A stretch of 64,000 nt of DNA from a bacterium (GCA_021792615.1 JAJYUJ010000002.1:41495-105494), one strand, 5' to 3'; shown: positions 17,742-26,453, numbered from the stretch's first letter. The notes: a model not told the origin generated them from the letters alone. Numbers and translations are program-made.

Positions 17742-18530
17742 ATGAATAAGGATGTTATCATTATCGCGATAGGCAGGGAATTGGTCAACGGCAGGACACT
17801 GGACACCAATTCAAGGTACCTTGCGAGGAATATCACGATACTCGGTCTCAGGGTCGCAAGTATTCATGTGATAGACGATATCCCCGCGGATATCGTTAAA
17901 ACGATAAGAAGGGCACTCGCCGAAAAACCCTGGCTTGTCATTACGACCGGAGGACTCGGCCCCACGGTTGATGATATGACCCTTCAGTCAGTGGCAAAAG
18001 CTCTGAACAAGGGCCTTGTAAAAAACAAAAAAGCCATGGCAATGCTTGAAAAGCGTTACGATGAACTGTATCGTAAAGGGCTGCTGCATACAAAGGGATG
18101 GAATGAGGGCAGGATAAAGATGGGCATAATGCCCGCAGGGGCAAAACCCCTGAAAAATCCTGTCGGTACCGCTCCGGCGGCCTTTATAAAAAAGGATGGG
18201 ACTGCCCTGTTCTGCCTGCCCGGTGTGCCCGCCGAAGCACAGGCTTTTTTTGACACCTCCATACTCGCGTGGATAAAACAGCATGCCGCAAACAGCTTCT
18301 GGTTCGAACAATCGCTCGTGACCAAAAGCTATGACGAAAGTGTTTTAAGGATACTGCTGGACAAGGTCTCCGCCGCATTCCCTGATGTGTATATCAAATC
18401 AAGTCCTGCGGGATTCTTAAAAGAGAAGTCTCTGGAGGTATTCTTCACATCTGTGGGTAAAGACAAGGCTTATGTCCGGGACAGGGTAAACGGTGCAATG
18501 GATAGGGTAAGGAAGCTTCTGCATCATTAA
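17742..18530 (+). CDS. CinA-like MoCF-biosynthesis-domain protein (no deamidase domain)
   Basis: Contains the molybdopterin-binding-like fold of CinA: IIIAIGRELVNGRTLDTNSRYLARNITILG and the GGLGPTVDDMTLQSVAKAL motif, followed by LKNPVGTAPAAF and LPGVPAEAQAFF. In full CinA this domain is an ADP-ribose pyrophosphatase and is joined to a C-terminal PncC nicotinamide-nucleotide deamidase. Here the protein ends at 262 residues without PncC. The role is therefore nucleotide-pool cleaning or unknown. It has no convincing Shine-Dalgarno. It lies 63 bases after transketolase. Confidence 0.82.
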   Translation: MNKDVIIIAIGRELVNGRTLDTNSRYLARNITILGLRVASIHVIDDIPADIVKTIRRALAEKPWLVITTGGLGPTVDDMTLQSVAKALNKGLVKNKKAMAMLEKRYDELYRKGLLHTKGWNEGRIKMGIMPAGAKPLKNPVGTAPAAFIKKDGTALFCLPGVPAEAQAFFDTSILAWIKQHAANSFWFEQSLVTKSYDESVLRILLDKVSAAFPDVYIKSSPAGFLKEKSLEVFFTSVGKDKAYVRDRVNGAMDRVRKLLHH

Positions 18531-18590
18531 CAAATAGCTTGTTTATTTAAAACAGTGTGATAAAAAATAAATAAAAAGGAGGTAATGGGT

Positions 18591-19061
18591 ATGGCAATTC
18601 CTTTTCCAAGTGAAGAATGGATAGCGGAGTACAAGATAAAGATCAATTCAAACCCCAACTACAAAGAATCGGGGGCAAACTGGGAACACGGCACCATTGC
18701 TCTTATTTTGCAGCTTGACGACGAGAATGCCCTTCAAAAGGCACGGCAGGATCCTATTTTGAGCAAGCAGCTCAAAGCGGATGAAACCGCAGTCGGGGTA
18801 TGGCTTGACCTTTACCATGGCGTTTGCAAAGAGGCAAAGCGGGTATCGGTGGATGAGGCAAATAAGGCCAAATTCGTGATCTCCGGCGGATATGCACGCT
18901 GGAAGGCCGTTCTCAAAAAGGAGCTTGACCCGGTAAAAGGTATGATGCAGGGGAAATTAAAGCTCAAAGGAGATCTCCCCACAATCGTACGGTTCGTAAA
19001 AGCAGCCCAGGACCTGGTAGATTCTGCAACCATGATAGACACCAAGTTTGTGGATGAGTGA
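18591..19061 (+). CDS. SCP2 sterol/lipid-carrier-like protein
   Basis: A 156-residue protein of the SCP2-like lipid-binding fold, judged from the C-terminal block FVISGGYARWKAVLKKELDPVKGMMQGKLKLKGDLPTIVRFVKAA. This corresponds to the family consensus in which a WxxxxxGxxDPxxAxxxGKLxxxGD segment closes the hydrophobic tunnel. Such proteins bind acyl-CoAs or lipids. The ATG at 18591 is preferred because AGGAGGT lies eight bases upstream; the ATG at 18585 is only two bases away from it. A second SCP2-like gene follows the Fe-alcohol dehydrogenase. A terminator ends this transcript. Confidence 0.8.
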   Translation: MAIPFPSEEWIAEYKIKINSNPNYKESGANWEHGTIALILQLDDENALQKARQDPILSKQLKADETAVGVWLDLYHGVCKEAKRVSVDEANKAKFVISGGYARWKAVLKKELDPVKGMMQGKLKLKGDLPTIVRFVKAAQDLVDSATMIDTKFVDE

Positions 19062-19090
19062 TAAACAGGTTTGATACCGGCAGTGATGTA

Positions 19091-19136
19091 CAGGGGCTTG
19101 CCCGGAAAAGTTCAGGCGGGCCAGCCCCTGTTTTTA
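19091..19136 (+). terminator. Rho-independent terminator
   Basis: CAGGGGCTTGCCCG pairs with CGGGCCAGCCCCTG (one mismatch), followed by TTTTT. It separates the SCP2 gene from the alcohol dehydrogenase gene. Confidence 0.85.
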
Positions 19137-19158
19137 ACATTCAGTAAAGGAGTTGTTT

Positions 19159-20319
19159 ATGTATGACGCTGATCTGAATTTTATATTTCGTAACCCGACA
19201 AAGATCATCTTTGGCAAAGGCTCTGCAAGCGAGGTATTACAGGAGGTAGAAGCCCTGAAAGGAAAAAAGGTTTTGCTGATAACGGATAAATTCCTTGAAA
19301 AGAGCGAGATGGTCGAGAAGGTAAAAAAGGCATTGTCCTCGAAATTCGCGGGTATGTTCTCCGATATAGAACCGGACACAGGCACCCATATCGTGAATAA
19401 AGGCGCGGATTATGCTAAATCCATAGGTGCGGATTGCATCGTAACGGTCGGGGGCGGCAGTTCCATAGACACGGCTAAGGGCATCGCCATAGTCCTTGCT
19501 CTGGGAGGGAAGATAGAAGATCATTCAGGTATAAATTTTCTTAACGGACCCATTACGCCGCACATCGTTATCCCGACCACAGCAGGGACGGGCAGCGAGG
19601 TCACGTATGCTGCGGTAATAAAAGACCATTCGAAACACAGGAAACTTCTCTATGCGGACAACTATATAATCCCGAATGTCGGCATACTCGATCCCCTGAT
19701 GACCCTCAGCATGCCTGCAAATGTCACCGCAGGTACAGGCATGGATGCAATGAGCCATTGTATTGAAGCAATGCATTCCCAGCAGGCAACACCGATCACA
19801 GACGGTCTTGCACTGCAGGGGATTCGGTTAATAGTCGAGTTTCTGCCTCAGGCGGTTGATAACGGTAAAGATATCAAGGCAAGGGGACAGATGCAGATAG
19901 CAGCGAACCTGGCGGGTGTAGCCTTCGGCAATGCACAGGTAGGGGTAGTCCATGCCCTTGCCCACAGTGTCGGCGGCAGATTCGGTGTCCCGCATGGCGT
20001 TGCAAACAGCATCCTGCTGCCGTATTGCATTGAGTACAATCTTGATGCTGTTGCAGACAAGTATAAGCTTGCAGCCCAGGCTATGGGTGTCGATATCAAA
20101 GGGCTGAGCGATGAAGCTGCGGCACATAAAGCCGCAGAGGCGATCTGGACACTGACAAAGCGTATAAAAATGCCCCAGAAATTAAGAGAGGTCGGCGTAA
20201 AAGAAGACGGCCTGAAACAGGTTGCCGAAGATGCTATATCAGACGGTTCCATTGTATATAATGCAAAGCCGATATTCGATCCCGAAGAAACGTTAAAGAT
20301 ACTGAAACAGGCATTTTGA
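19159..20319 (+). CDS. Iron-containing alcohol dehydrogenase
   Basis: NAD(P)-dependent group III (iron) alcohol dehydrogenase. The dinucleotide-binding half has KIIFGKGSASEVLQEVEALKGKKVLLITD and VTVGGGSSIDTAKGIA, then VIPTTAGTGSEVTYAAVIKD. The metal-binding half contains DAMSHCIEAMHSQQATPITDGLA and HALAHSVGGRFGVPHGVANSILLPY, with the conserved histidines. It is 386 residues, normal for the family. AAAGGAG lies six bases before ATG 19159; the longer TTG frame has no site. It is close to an SCP2-like and a thioesterase gene, so the substrate may be a fatty or branched alcohol/aldehyde, but this is a guess. Confidence 0.93.
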   Translation: MYDADLNFIFRNPTKIIFGKGSASEVLQEVEALKGKKVLLITDKFLEKSEMVEKVKKALSSKFAGMFSDIEPDTGTHIVNKGADYAKSIGADCIVTVGGGSSIDTAKGIAIVLALGGKIEDHSGINFLNGPITPHIVIPTTAGTGSEVTYAAVIKDHSKHRKLLYADNYIIPNVGILDPLMTLSMPANVTAGTGMDAMSHCIEAMHSQQATPITDGLALQGIRLIVEFLPQAVDNGKDIKARGQMQIAANLAGVAFGNAQVGVVHALAHSVGGRFGVPHGVANSILLPYCIEYNLDAVADKYKLAAQAMGVDIKGLSDEAAAHKAAEAIWTLTKRIKMPQKLREVGVKEDGLKQVAEDAISDGSIVYNAKPIFDPEETLKILKQAF

Positions 20320-20321
20320 AA

Positions 20322-20741
20322 ATGGCCGGCATCACTATAGACCAATCAGCCCGGGACAATGGGTTGGCTGCAATGATACGGGACCTTATCACCCAGAATA
20401 TAGTGAACCACCCGGAAAGGGCGAAGGATTTAAATGCATTAAAGGGCAATATCGGGATCTCGGCCGGGGATATCGAGGTAAGCCTTACCCTGCAATGTAA
20501 GGAAGGTAACGTGGTTATCTATGACGGGATACAGCAGCCGTGCAAACTCCTCATAGCGACAGACTCGGACAATATCCTCAAGTTGAGCACCTTGAAGATA
20601 AAGGCTGGACTACCGTATTATTTTGACAAGACGGGCAGAGAAATTGTCGGCATGCTCTTCAATGGCAAGCTCAGGATTCAAGGGTTGTTCGCACATCTTC
20701 TGCTTCTTACCCACGTAACGAAGTTGTTCTCGGTCTATTGA
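20322..20741 (+). CDS. Second SCP2-like lipid-binding protein
   Basis: A 139-residue protein whose sequence VSLTLQCKEGNVVIYDGIQQPCKLLIATDSDNILKLSTLKIKAGLPYYFD..GMLFNGKLRIQGLFAHLLLLTHVTKL fits small SCP2-type sterol-carrier domains, in which GKLxIxG is followed by a terminal helix. Similarity to the gene at 18.6 kb is only at fold level. The ATG at 20322 is two bases past the dehydrogenase stop; a TTG at 20316 is also in frame. It is cotranscribed with the dehydrogenase and the thioesterase. Confidence 0.65.
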   Translation: MAGITIDQSARDNGLAAMIRDLITQNIVNHPERAKDLNALKGNIGISAGDIEVSLTLQCKEGNVVIYDGIQQPCKLLIATDSDNILKLSTLKIKAGLPYYFDKTGREIVGMLFNGKLRIQGLFAHLLLLTHVTKLFSVY

Positions 20742-20751
20742 GGTCAAACCA

Positions 20752-21165
20752 GTGGAAGGGTTCAATCTCAAAACACAGGTAAGGGTTCGGTTTGTTGAAA
20801 CCGATGCCCAGGGTATCGTCAACAACGGCACCTATATGACCTACCTTGAGGTTGCCAGGATAGAGTTTCTCAGGAAGGCCGGTATATCGGTAAAAGACAG
20901 ATTGAAATACGGAATAGATTTTGTGCTCGTGGAGGCATGCATCCATTATAAGAGCGCTGCGACTGCGGATGATGTCTTAAATATCTATGTCAAATTAAAG
21001 GAGTTGAAGGACAGGGCATTTACCCTTGAATACGTCATAACACAGGACGAAGATAACGAGCGTATCGTTGCGACCGCACATACGGTAACTGTTGCGGTCA
21101 ACCCTGCAGTCATGAAGGCGTGCATGATTCCACAGAATGTACGGGAAATGTTTTTGTCGGTATAA
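20752..21165 (+). CDS. Acyl-CoA thioesterase, 4HBT/YbgC-like hotdog fold
   Basis: A 137-residue hotdog protein. VRVRFVETDAQGIVNNGTYMTYLEVARIEFLRKAGI is the signature of the YbgC/FadM branch, where the Asp of ETDxxG is catalytic and the following region binds the acyl-CoA. The rest (VEACIHYKSAATADDVLNIYVKLKEL and TLEYVITQ) follows the family. GTG start with GAGGT upstream. It lies 10 bases after the SCP2-like gene and 3 bases before pgi, so the run is one operon. It hydrolyses an acyl-CoA; the chain length is unknown. Confidence 0.88.
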   Translation: MEGFNLKTQVRVRFVETDAQGIVNNGTYMTYLEVARIEFLRKAGISVKDRLKYGIDFVLVEACIHYKSAATADDVLNIYVKLKELKDRAFTLEYVITQDEDNERIVATAHTVTVAVNPAVMKACMIPQNVREMFLSV

Positions 21166-21168
21166 ATT

Positions 21169-22485
21169 ATGAACATAGGCGATATATCCATAAACACCAA
21201 TTTTGCCATGAGCCAGTACCTCTCTTCAAAGGACGGCATTCCGGCACATATGATAATGGCGGCCCAGGACAAAATAAATGTAACCGCTGAGGATCTTCTT
21301 CAATCAATAACGAACAATAAGATAGGATTTTTGACTGTCCTTGATGATGCGGCAATGATAAAAGATATAAAGACCCTTGCCGGGAAATATCCCGCATCGA
21401 AATATACAGACATTGTGGTCCTGGGCATCGGAGGTTCCGCACTCGGCGCACGTGCCATAAAACAGGCCTTCACCGGCACCTCAAAATCAAAAGTAACCGT
21501 CCATATCCTCGACAATATAGATCCGGTACCGTTTTCCGCTCTGCTCCAGGAGATCCATCTGCAAAAAGCACTCGTTATTGCCATAAGCAAATCCGGCGAG
21601 ACGGTTGAGACCATGGCACAGCTGTTTATCCTTATTAAGGATTTCAAAAAATTGATTGGCGCAAAGGCAATGGACAAACACTTTGTGTTTATAACCACAC
21701 CCGGCAGCGGCGCGCTGTACCAATTGTCCCAGAAGTACGGTATTCCTGTTCTTTCCATCCCTCAGAACCTTGGAGGCAGATACTCCGTATTGTCTCCGGT
21801 AGGATTATTCCCGGCTTCGTTTATGGATATAACCGTATCCGACTTCGTGGATGGCGGAAGGAAGATCCGCGATGTATTTATGAAAAGCAAGGGCGTGAAC
21901 ATAGGGGAAATAGCCGCCGTATATTACCTTATGCACAGGCAATTGAATAAAAACATCATGGTTTTTATGCCGTATTCTTCGCTTCTTACGGATTTTACCG
22001 AATGGATTGCCCAACTATGGGCAGAAAGTCTCGGGAAAAAGCATTCGAGGGACGGCAAGGAGATTTATACCGGCAGTACCCCGGTCAGGGCACTCGGCGT
22101 CACAGACCAGCACTCACAACTCCAGCTTTATAAAGAGGGACCCGCCGACAAGCTCATAACATTTATCGAGATAGCCAGGACAACTGCCAAAGAAAAGAAG
22201 ATTGTGCCCATGCCTCCGGTGGATGTTGAATTTGGACACCTTTTCGGCAAAACGCTCGATATGCTGCTTCATGCGGAAATGAATGCCACGAGGATGTCGC
22301 TGATAAATTCTGCGCGCCCATCGGTAACGATATCCATACCGGAACTTACCCCTAAAATCCTTGGTGAACTTTTTGTGTTCTTTGAATTGCTTGTCGTGTT
22401 CGTTGGGTACCTCTATCAGATAAACCCCTTTGACCAGCCGGGCGTGGAAGAAGGAAAAAGAATTCTCAAACAGCTTTTACACTAA
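21169..22485 (+). CDS. pgi: Glucose-6-phosphate isomerase
   Basis: Interconverts glucose 6-phosphate and fructose 6-phosphate. Two sugar isomerase domains are visible: VVLGIGGSALGARAIKQAFTG and ISKSGETVETMAQLFIL bind the phosphate, PQNLGGRYSVLSPVGLFPA is the family signature, and LLTDFTEWIAQLWAESLGKKHSR and GVTDQHSQLQLYKEGP carry catalytic Glu and His. At 438 residues it is the short bacterial form. It is in line with the ROK kinase and transketolase upstream. Start is three bases after the thioesterase stop, with no clear Shine-Dalgarno, suggesting translational coupling. Confidence 0.94.
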   Translation: MNIGDISINTNFAMSQYLSSKDGIPAHMIMAAQDKINVTAEDLLQSITNNKIGFLTVLDDAAMIKDIKTLAGKYPASKYTDIVVLGIGGSALGARAIKQAFTGTSKSKVTVHILDNIDPVPFSALLQEIHLQKALVIAISKSGETVETMAQLFILIKDFKKLIGAKAMDKHFVFITTPGSGALYQLSQKYGIPVLSIPQNLGGRYSVLSPVGLFPASFMDITVSDFVDGGRKIRDVFMKSKGVNIGEIAAVYYLMHRQLNKNIMVFMPYSSLLTDFTEWIAQLWAESLGKKHSRDGKEIYTGSTPVRALGVTDQHSQLQLYKEGPADKLITFIEIARTTAKEKKIVPMPPVDVEFGHLFGKTLDMLLHAEMNATRMSLINSARPSVTISIPELTPKILGELFVFFELLVVFVGYLYQINPFDQPGVEEGKRILKQLLH

Positions 22486-22517
22486 TTTTTACAGGACCCG
22501 AAAGGCTAACCCATTAA

Positions 22518-23477
22518 ATGCCGGAAAAAATAATAGAACATTGGGCACATAAAGCGGGCAGGCATTGCGCCTCTACGGCGCTTTCCGACCTTATGAACTT
22601 CTACGGCTACGACATGACGGAGCCCGAGTGTTTCGGCGCCGGCGAAGGCATTGGATTCTGGTATATCGAAGGGCTGATCCCGCCGAGAATGATGCACTAC
22701 AGGTCTGCGGATATAGAAAAGAAATTCTTCGAAAACATCGGCGTTGACTTCGCATGGTTCGAACTGGACAGGGAAGAAGAAATAAAAGAGGCCCTCATAA
22801 AGAGCATAGACGATGCTATACCCGTATTGCTCAGGACCGATATCTTTTATCTCGACTATTATAAAAGCAAAACGCATTTCCCGGGGCACTCCATAATTTT
22901 ATGGGGGTACAACCTTGAGGACGATACCGCCTACATCTCGGACACGGAACGGAAAGGCCTCACAAAATGCGGGTTCGGGTCCTTGATTGAAGGGATAATC
23001 CATGGAAACTTTCCCGAGGGGGAACATGCACATTTTATCCCCATAGCAAAACCTGTTTTTCAGCTGCATAAAAAGAAACTGTTTGCTAAGGCTGCGGCTT
23101 CCAATGCCGGTGTCATGCTGTCTCCCGGGGGTTTTGAAGGCTACGGGGTAAAGGGCATTCAGCTTGCCTCAAAAAAGGTTTTGGAATGGAAAGACCTTCC
23201 GGACTGGAAATGGCTTTCACGCTTCGCCTATCAGGTGATAGAGAAACGGGGGACAGGCGGCGGTGGATTCAGAAAAATGTATGCGGATTTCCTTGAAGGC
23301 TTTGCGGGCAAAAAAGCTGTAGCCATGATGAAGCAGATTGCAACCCGCTGGACCGATATATCCATTGTCTTCAAGGAGATAAGCGAATCCGATGTCCCTG
23401 ATTTCAGTATTGTTTCGGATATGCTCTGGATACAGGCAATCAAGGAAGAAGAGTTTTATAAAAGCATCATTGACTGA
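22518..23477 (+). CDS. BtrH-like papain-fold protein (DUF4872-type)
   Basis: The N-terminus (GRHCASTALSDLMNFYGYD, Cys17) and FPGHSIILWGYN (His124) match the BtrH N-terminal domain, a cysteine-protease-like acyltransferase fold named from butirosin biosynthesis. The C-terminal half (QLHKKKLFAKAAASNAGVMLSP, then FRKMYADFLEGFAG) fits the companion DUF4872 region. In butirosin synthesis BtrH transfers an acyl side chain from an acyl carrier protein to an aminoglycoside. Here no carrier protein or antibiotic genes are visible, so a general acyl-transfer or peptidase-like role is all that can be said. 319 residues; last gene of the sugar/lipid cluster. Confidence 0.78.
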   Translation: MPEKIIEHWAHKAGRHCASTALSDLMNFYGYDMTEPECFGAGEGIGFWYIEGLIPPRMMHYRSADIEKKFFENIGVDFAWFELDREEEIKEALIKSIDDAIPVLLRTDIFYLDYYKSKTHFPGHSIILWGYNLEDDTAYISDTERKGLTKCGFGSLIEGIIHGNFPEGEHAHFIPIAKPVFQLHKKKLFAKAAASNAGVMLSPGGFEGYGVKGIQLASKKVLEWKDLPDWKWLSRFAYQVIEKRGTGGGGFRKMYADFLEGFAGKKAVAMMKQIATRWTDISIVFKEISESDVPDFSIVSDMLWIQAIKEEEFYKSIID

Positions 23478-23531
23478 TCCCGCACCGTATAAGGATAGGG
23501 ATAAGCAAATTCCTTTCTTAGATTTTTCAGG

Positions 23532-23592
23532 TTAATCAGAAAAATGCGCACAAGGAAGTTTCCTTATTTTTCAATCGCATTTTTCGGGTTAA
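23532..23592. repeat. Intact copy of the dispersed palindromic element
   Basis: TTAATCAGAAAAATGCG (23532-23548) and CGCATTTTTCGGGTTAA (23576-23592) form a 17-bp inverted repeat with two mismatches. Between them is a second small palindrome AAGGAAGTTTCCTT. Its right end supplies the stop codon of the response regulator on the minus strand. A split copy is at 729-1038 and an arm at 52054. Intergenic position between converging genes fits a REP/MITE-like unit. Confidence 0.8.
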
Positions 23593-23993
23593 GCAACAGC
23601 AAGGAGCTTATCGACCGTTTTTATGAGGAAGTCGCTTTTTACCGGTTTTTCAAGATAGGCCTCCGGTGCCCGAATTGCGACCCCCTTTAAAAATTTCTTG
23701 TAGCTGATATCGCTGTTTGTGTTTGTATCAATGCCCGTTATAATGACGATGGGAATGTCATTCCAGTTTTGCGATCCACGGATTTTTCTGAAAAGCTTTA
23801 TGCCCGTTTCCCCGGGCAGTATAAGGTCGAGAGTTATGAGATCGGGTTTTTGTTTTACCAATGCCCTTATCGCCTGCGCACTGGTACCGGCAATGACAGC
23901 GCTATAGCCGGATTCCTCAACCAGATATTTCAGGAAACCGGCGAAATCAAAGTCGTCTTCAATTATTAAGATACTTTTTCTTTGTGTTTTCAT
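23589..23993 (-). CDS. Single-domain response regulator (end of the Hmc operon)
   Basis: A stand-alone CheY-like receiver of 134 residues: acidic pair LIIEDDFDFAGFLKYL, phospho-acceptor DLITLDLILPGETG, Thr/Ser in IVIITGID and the Lys in AYLEKPV. It has no output domain. It resembles the receiver at 32.8 kb, sharing LITLDLI.P..TGIK and an insertion after the IITxxTN segment, so the two are paralogues that bracket one operon. In Desulfovibrio the hmc operon also has a linked response regulator (Rrf1). It lies 20 bases after hmcC. Its stop codon lies in the palindromic repeat. Confidence 0.9.
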   Translation of the reverse strand: MKTQRKSILIIEDDFDFAGFLKYLVEESGYSAVIAGTSAQAIRALVKQKPDLITLDLILPGETGIKLFRKIRGSQNWNDIPIVIITGIDTNTNSDISYKKFLKGVAIRAPEAYLEKPVKSDFLIKTVDKLLAVA

Positions 23994-24013
23994 CCGTACA
24001 GCCTTATCGCATT

Positions 24014-25261
24014 TTAAAAATTAACCGCCTGTTTTTTCCCTGCCATGGGCATTGATTCCGGTTCAGACTCCTCATGGGCATGTAATATTGCCATACGATT
24101 AACAATGAACCGGTAGGAAAGAACAAGCATGGTGATAACACCGAGGGTCAGCATAATCTCGGTCCACCTTGGATAGTATTTTTGTGAAGCCGGCAGGTAC
24201 CAGTTAAATGCTACGATGGAAACATCCAGTCTGTTCAATACCACCCCGAGGACTGTCAACAACCCGGCAAACCGGGTCAACTTTGCATTTTGCTGCCTGA
24301 CTGCATAGAGGAATATCATGGCAGGAACAAGAACAAAACCCAGGACTTCCACAAGATATAAGTACCCGTACGATGTGTTCAAATAGACCCAATTCTCCGT
24401 GCGCACGAGGTCAAACACCTTCAAGAGAAAATATATGAAGAGTGCTGAGGATGCTGCTTTTCCAAGCCCGAGGGTAAGTTGATCGAATTCAGCATGATCA
24501 AAATCTTTTATCTGGTTTGCAAAAAACCTGTGTGACAGAGCGCTTTCGACGATAACCATGGAGATACCCGCAAAGATGGCCGAGAGCAGGAAGAAAATCG
24601 GGAGCAAAGGCGAGTACCATAGCGGATAGAGTTTCGCCCGTGCAGCAAGGTACAATGCACCCAGTGCCGATTGGTGCCCGGCAGCTATGATGACACCGAA
24701 GATGGTAGCCCAGACAGTCAATTTACTGAAAAAGTCCTTCCATTTTTTTAGATTGAGCCATTCAAAAAGCACCGGACTGAATTCAACAATGGATATGTTG
24801 ATGTAGAGGAAGAAATGCCATCCTATCAAGAATAGGATCGAGGTGAACCCCCAGGACCATACGAGGAGATAGGGAATACGGTAATACCGGCCGAGATCGA
24901 ACATCAAGGCAATTACCGCAAAAATGTATCCGAGAAGACTCGAGAGTATAGCAGGGCGGACAAACGGGTGATACTTTTTCATCCCAAACAGATGGACTGC
25001 CGTGCCAAGGGTAAGCCCGGGAGCTGCCAGAGCAATACCCACGAGGATATCGAACCCTATCCATAGCCCCCACGGGTAATTATCCGAAAGGTTTGTCGAC
25101 GGCCCGAGCCCATAGATTATCCTATAGACCATAATTGGAACCGACACACAGAGGATGAGAGCGGCTATAAGGTTCGGCAGGGTAAGGTTGATCTTCAGGT
25201 ATTCCTTCGGCGTCATCCCCAGCAGTATTTTATTTTTAAGCCATAAACTTGTATTTTCCAT
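24014..25261 (-). CDS. hmcC: Integral membrane subunit HmcC (NrfD family)
   Basis: NrfD/PsrC-type quinone-interacting membrane protein, 415 residues with about ten hydrophobic segments. Typical features are NYPWGLWIGFDILVGIALAAPG near the start, MFDLGRYYRIPYLL, FSPVLFEWLN and AAGHQSALGALYLAA. In the Hmc complex HmcC pairs with the periplasmic FeS protein HmcB and anchors the multiheme cytochrome, allowing electron exchange with menaquinol. GGAAGG lies upstream of the start. It is 25 bases after hmcB. Related PsrC and DsrP proteins look alike, but the neighbours decide for Hmc. Confidence 0.9.
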   Translation of the reverse strand: MENTSLWLKNKILLGMTPKEYLKINLTLPNLIAALILCVSVPIMVYRIIYGLGPSTNLSDNYPWGLWIGFDILVGIALAAPGLTLGTAVHLFGMKKYHPFVRPAILSSLLGYIFAVIALMFDLGRYYRIPYLLVWSWGFTSILFLIGWHFFLYINISIVEFSPVLFEWLNLKKWKDFFSKLTVWATIFGVIIAAGHQSALGALYLAARAKLYPLWYSPLLPIFFLLSAIFAGISMVIVESALSHRFFANQIKDFDHAEFDQLTLGLGKAASSALFIYFLLKVFDLVRTENWVYLNTSYGYLYLVEVLGFVLVPAMIFLYAVRQQNAKLTRFAGLLTVLGVVLNRLDVSIVAFNWYLPASQKYYPRWTEIMLTLGVITMLVLSYRFIVNRMAILHAHEESEPESMPMAGKKQAVNF

Positions 25262-25286
25262 ACGTAATCCTTCCTTTTGTTATAAT

Positions 25287-26306
25287 CTACGTTTTTTTCC
25301 CGGTGTCCGAAGGTCCTCCTGCGTGTTTGTCGTTTCTGTGTTCGCGAAGTTTCGATACTGCGTAATATGCTCCGAAAACAAGGGGCCAGGCGCTCACCAT
25401 TTCGAATATCTTTACTCCTAACAGATACCCTTTCGTAAGATCGGGAACGGGTGTTGTACCGACATCCGTCCGAAGGCCTATTTGATCGAAGTCTACCGGT
25501 GAAAGATAAAGCCAGCTTGTTCCTCCTGCCTCCTGCTCCCCGTAAATATGGTTTATGTATCTGCCGGGGTTGCTGTCGATCCTCCGGCGGGCTGTTTTGA
25601 TCAATTCGCTCCTGCTGCCGAATATGAGAGCGCCGGCAGGACAGTTCTCCACACACGCAGGCATCCGTCCATCCACGACCCTGTCGTAGCACATGGTACA
25701 TTTGGTAATCTGCGGGTGAAAAGCTGAAAAGTATTCATACGCGGGAATGCCAAAGGGGCATGAGACCATACAATACCTGCATCCTATACACACATTGGGA
25801 TTATAGATCACGGGTCCTTCGGGCGTTTTTCTGAAGGCGTCTACAAAACAGGCGTTGAGGCATGCCGGATCAACGCAGTGCATGCATTGTTTCTTTACAT
25901 AGACAGGATCACGATCTTTTTTCTCAAACCGGTTGACGACGGTGAAGTTGCCGGCATGGGTCCTTCTCACGTCATTGAAAACAGAGTTTTTTTCATTCAC
26001 CGATGCTTCAAACTTTTCTACAGGCTGATTTGGGTTTTTATTCCAGTTGTTGCAAGCCCATTCGCACCTGCGGCACCCGATACAAAAAGTCGTGTCGACC
26101 AATATACCGTACGGTTCACCGTTCGGCTGTGATTGCTTTTTTCTCTTTTCCCATATCTTCCAGTCTCTTTCATTGGCCGTGTTGTCCGTAAAGAATTTTG
26201 AAAAATCTTTTTTATCTGCTGCGTGTGCAATACTGCTGCCGCCGAGCAAGGTAACACCGGCAATCGCTGCAGTGCGTTTTAAGAACTCTCTTCTATCGAT
26301 ACCCAT
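25287..26306 (-). CDS. hmcB: Periplasmic FeS protein HmcB
   Basis: Tat-exported ferredoxin-like subunit. The N-terminus has the twin-arginine motif RREFLKR and a hydrophobic stretch ending SSIAHA. Sixteen cluster cysteines are arranged as four groups: CIGCRRCEWAC, CMHCVDPACLNAC, CIGCRYCMVSC and CTMC..CVENC, giving four [4Fe-4S] clusters as in HybA/DmsB-type proteins. A C-terminal hydrophobic segment (GVKIFEMVSAWPLVFGAYYA) probably anchors it in the membrane. It should carry electrons between HmcA hemes and HmcC. GGAGGCAG lies before the ATG. 339 residues. Confidence 0.93.
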   Translation of the reverse strand: MGIDRREFLKRTAAIAGVTLLGGSSIAHAADKKDFSKFFTDNTANERDWKIWEKRKKQSQPNGEPYGILVDTTFCIGCRRCEWACNNWNKNPNQPVEKFEASVNEKNSVFNDVRRTHAGNFTVVNRFEKKDRDPVYVKKQCMHCVDPACLNACFVDAFRKTPEGPVIYNPNVCIGCRYCMVSCPFGIPAYEYFSAFHPQITKCTMCYDRVVDGRMPACVENCPAGALIFGSRSELIKTARRRIDSNPGRYINHIYGEQEAGGTSWLYLSPVDFDQIGLRTDVGTTPVPDLTKGYLLGVKIFEMVSAWPLVFGAYYAVSKLREHRNDKHAGGPSDTGKKT

Positions 26307-26333
26307 ATTCTGCCTCCATCATTGCAAAGGTCG

Positions 26334-26453
26334 TTAATACTTTCTTCTCGGGGTACTCACAAAGTAATAGAACACTATGAATACAAACAGAGTCAGAATA
26401 GCTATGAGGTATTCATAACCTATCGGTGTAAACAATTGTTTTAAGATATACAT
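26334..26453 (-). CDS. hmcD: 39-residue membrane peptide, HmcD-like
   Basis: A short ORF with ATG at 26453 and GGAGAC upstream encodes MYILKQLFTPIGYEYLIAIL followed by TLFVFIVFYYFVSTPRRKY. It holds one transmembrane helix and a basic C-terminal tail. It sits between hmcA (10-base gap) and hmcB (27-base gap), exactly where hmcD, a very small membrane subunit, lies in known hmc operons. Similarity is by position, size and topology; I cannot verify sequence homology. Gene callers with a length cut-off will miss it. Confidence 0.72.
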   Translation of the reverse strand: MYILKQLFTPIGYEYLIAILTLFVFIVFYYFVSTPRRKY

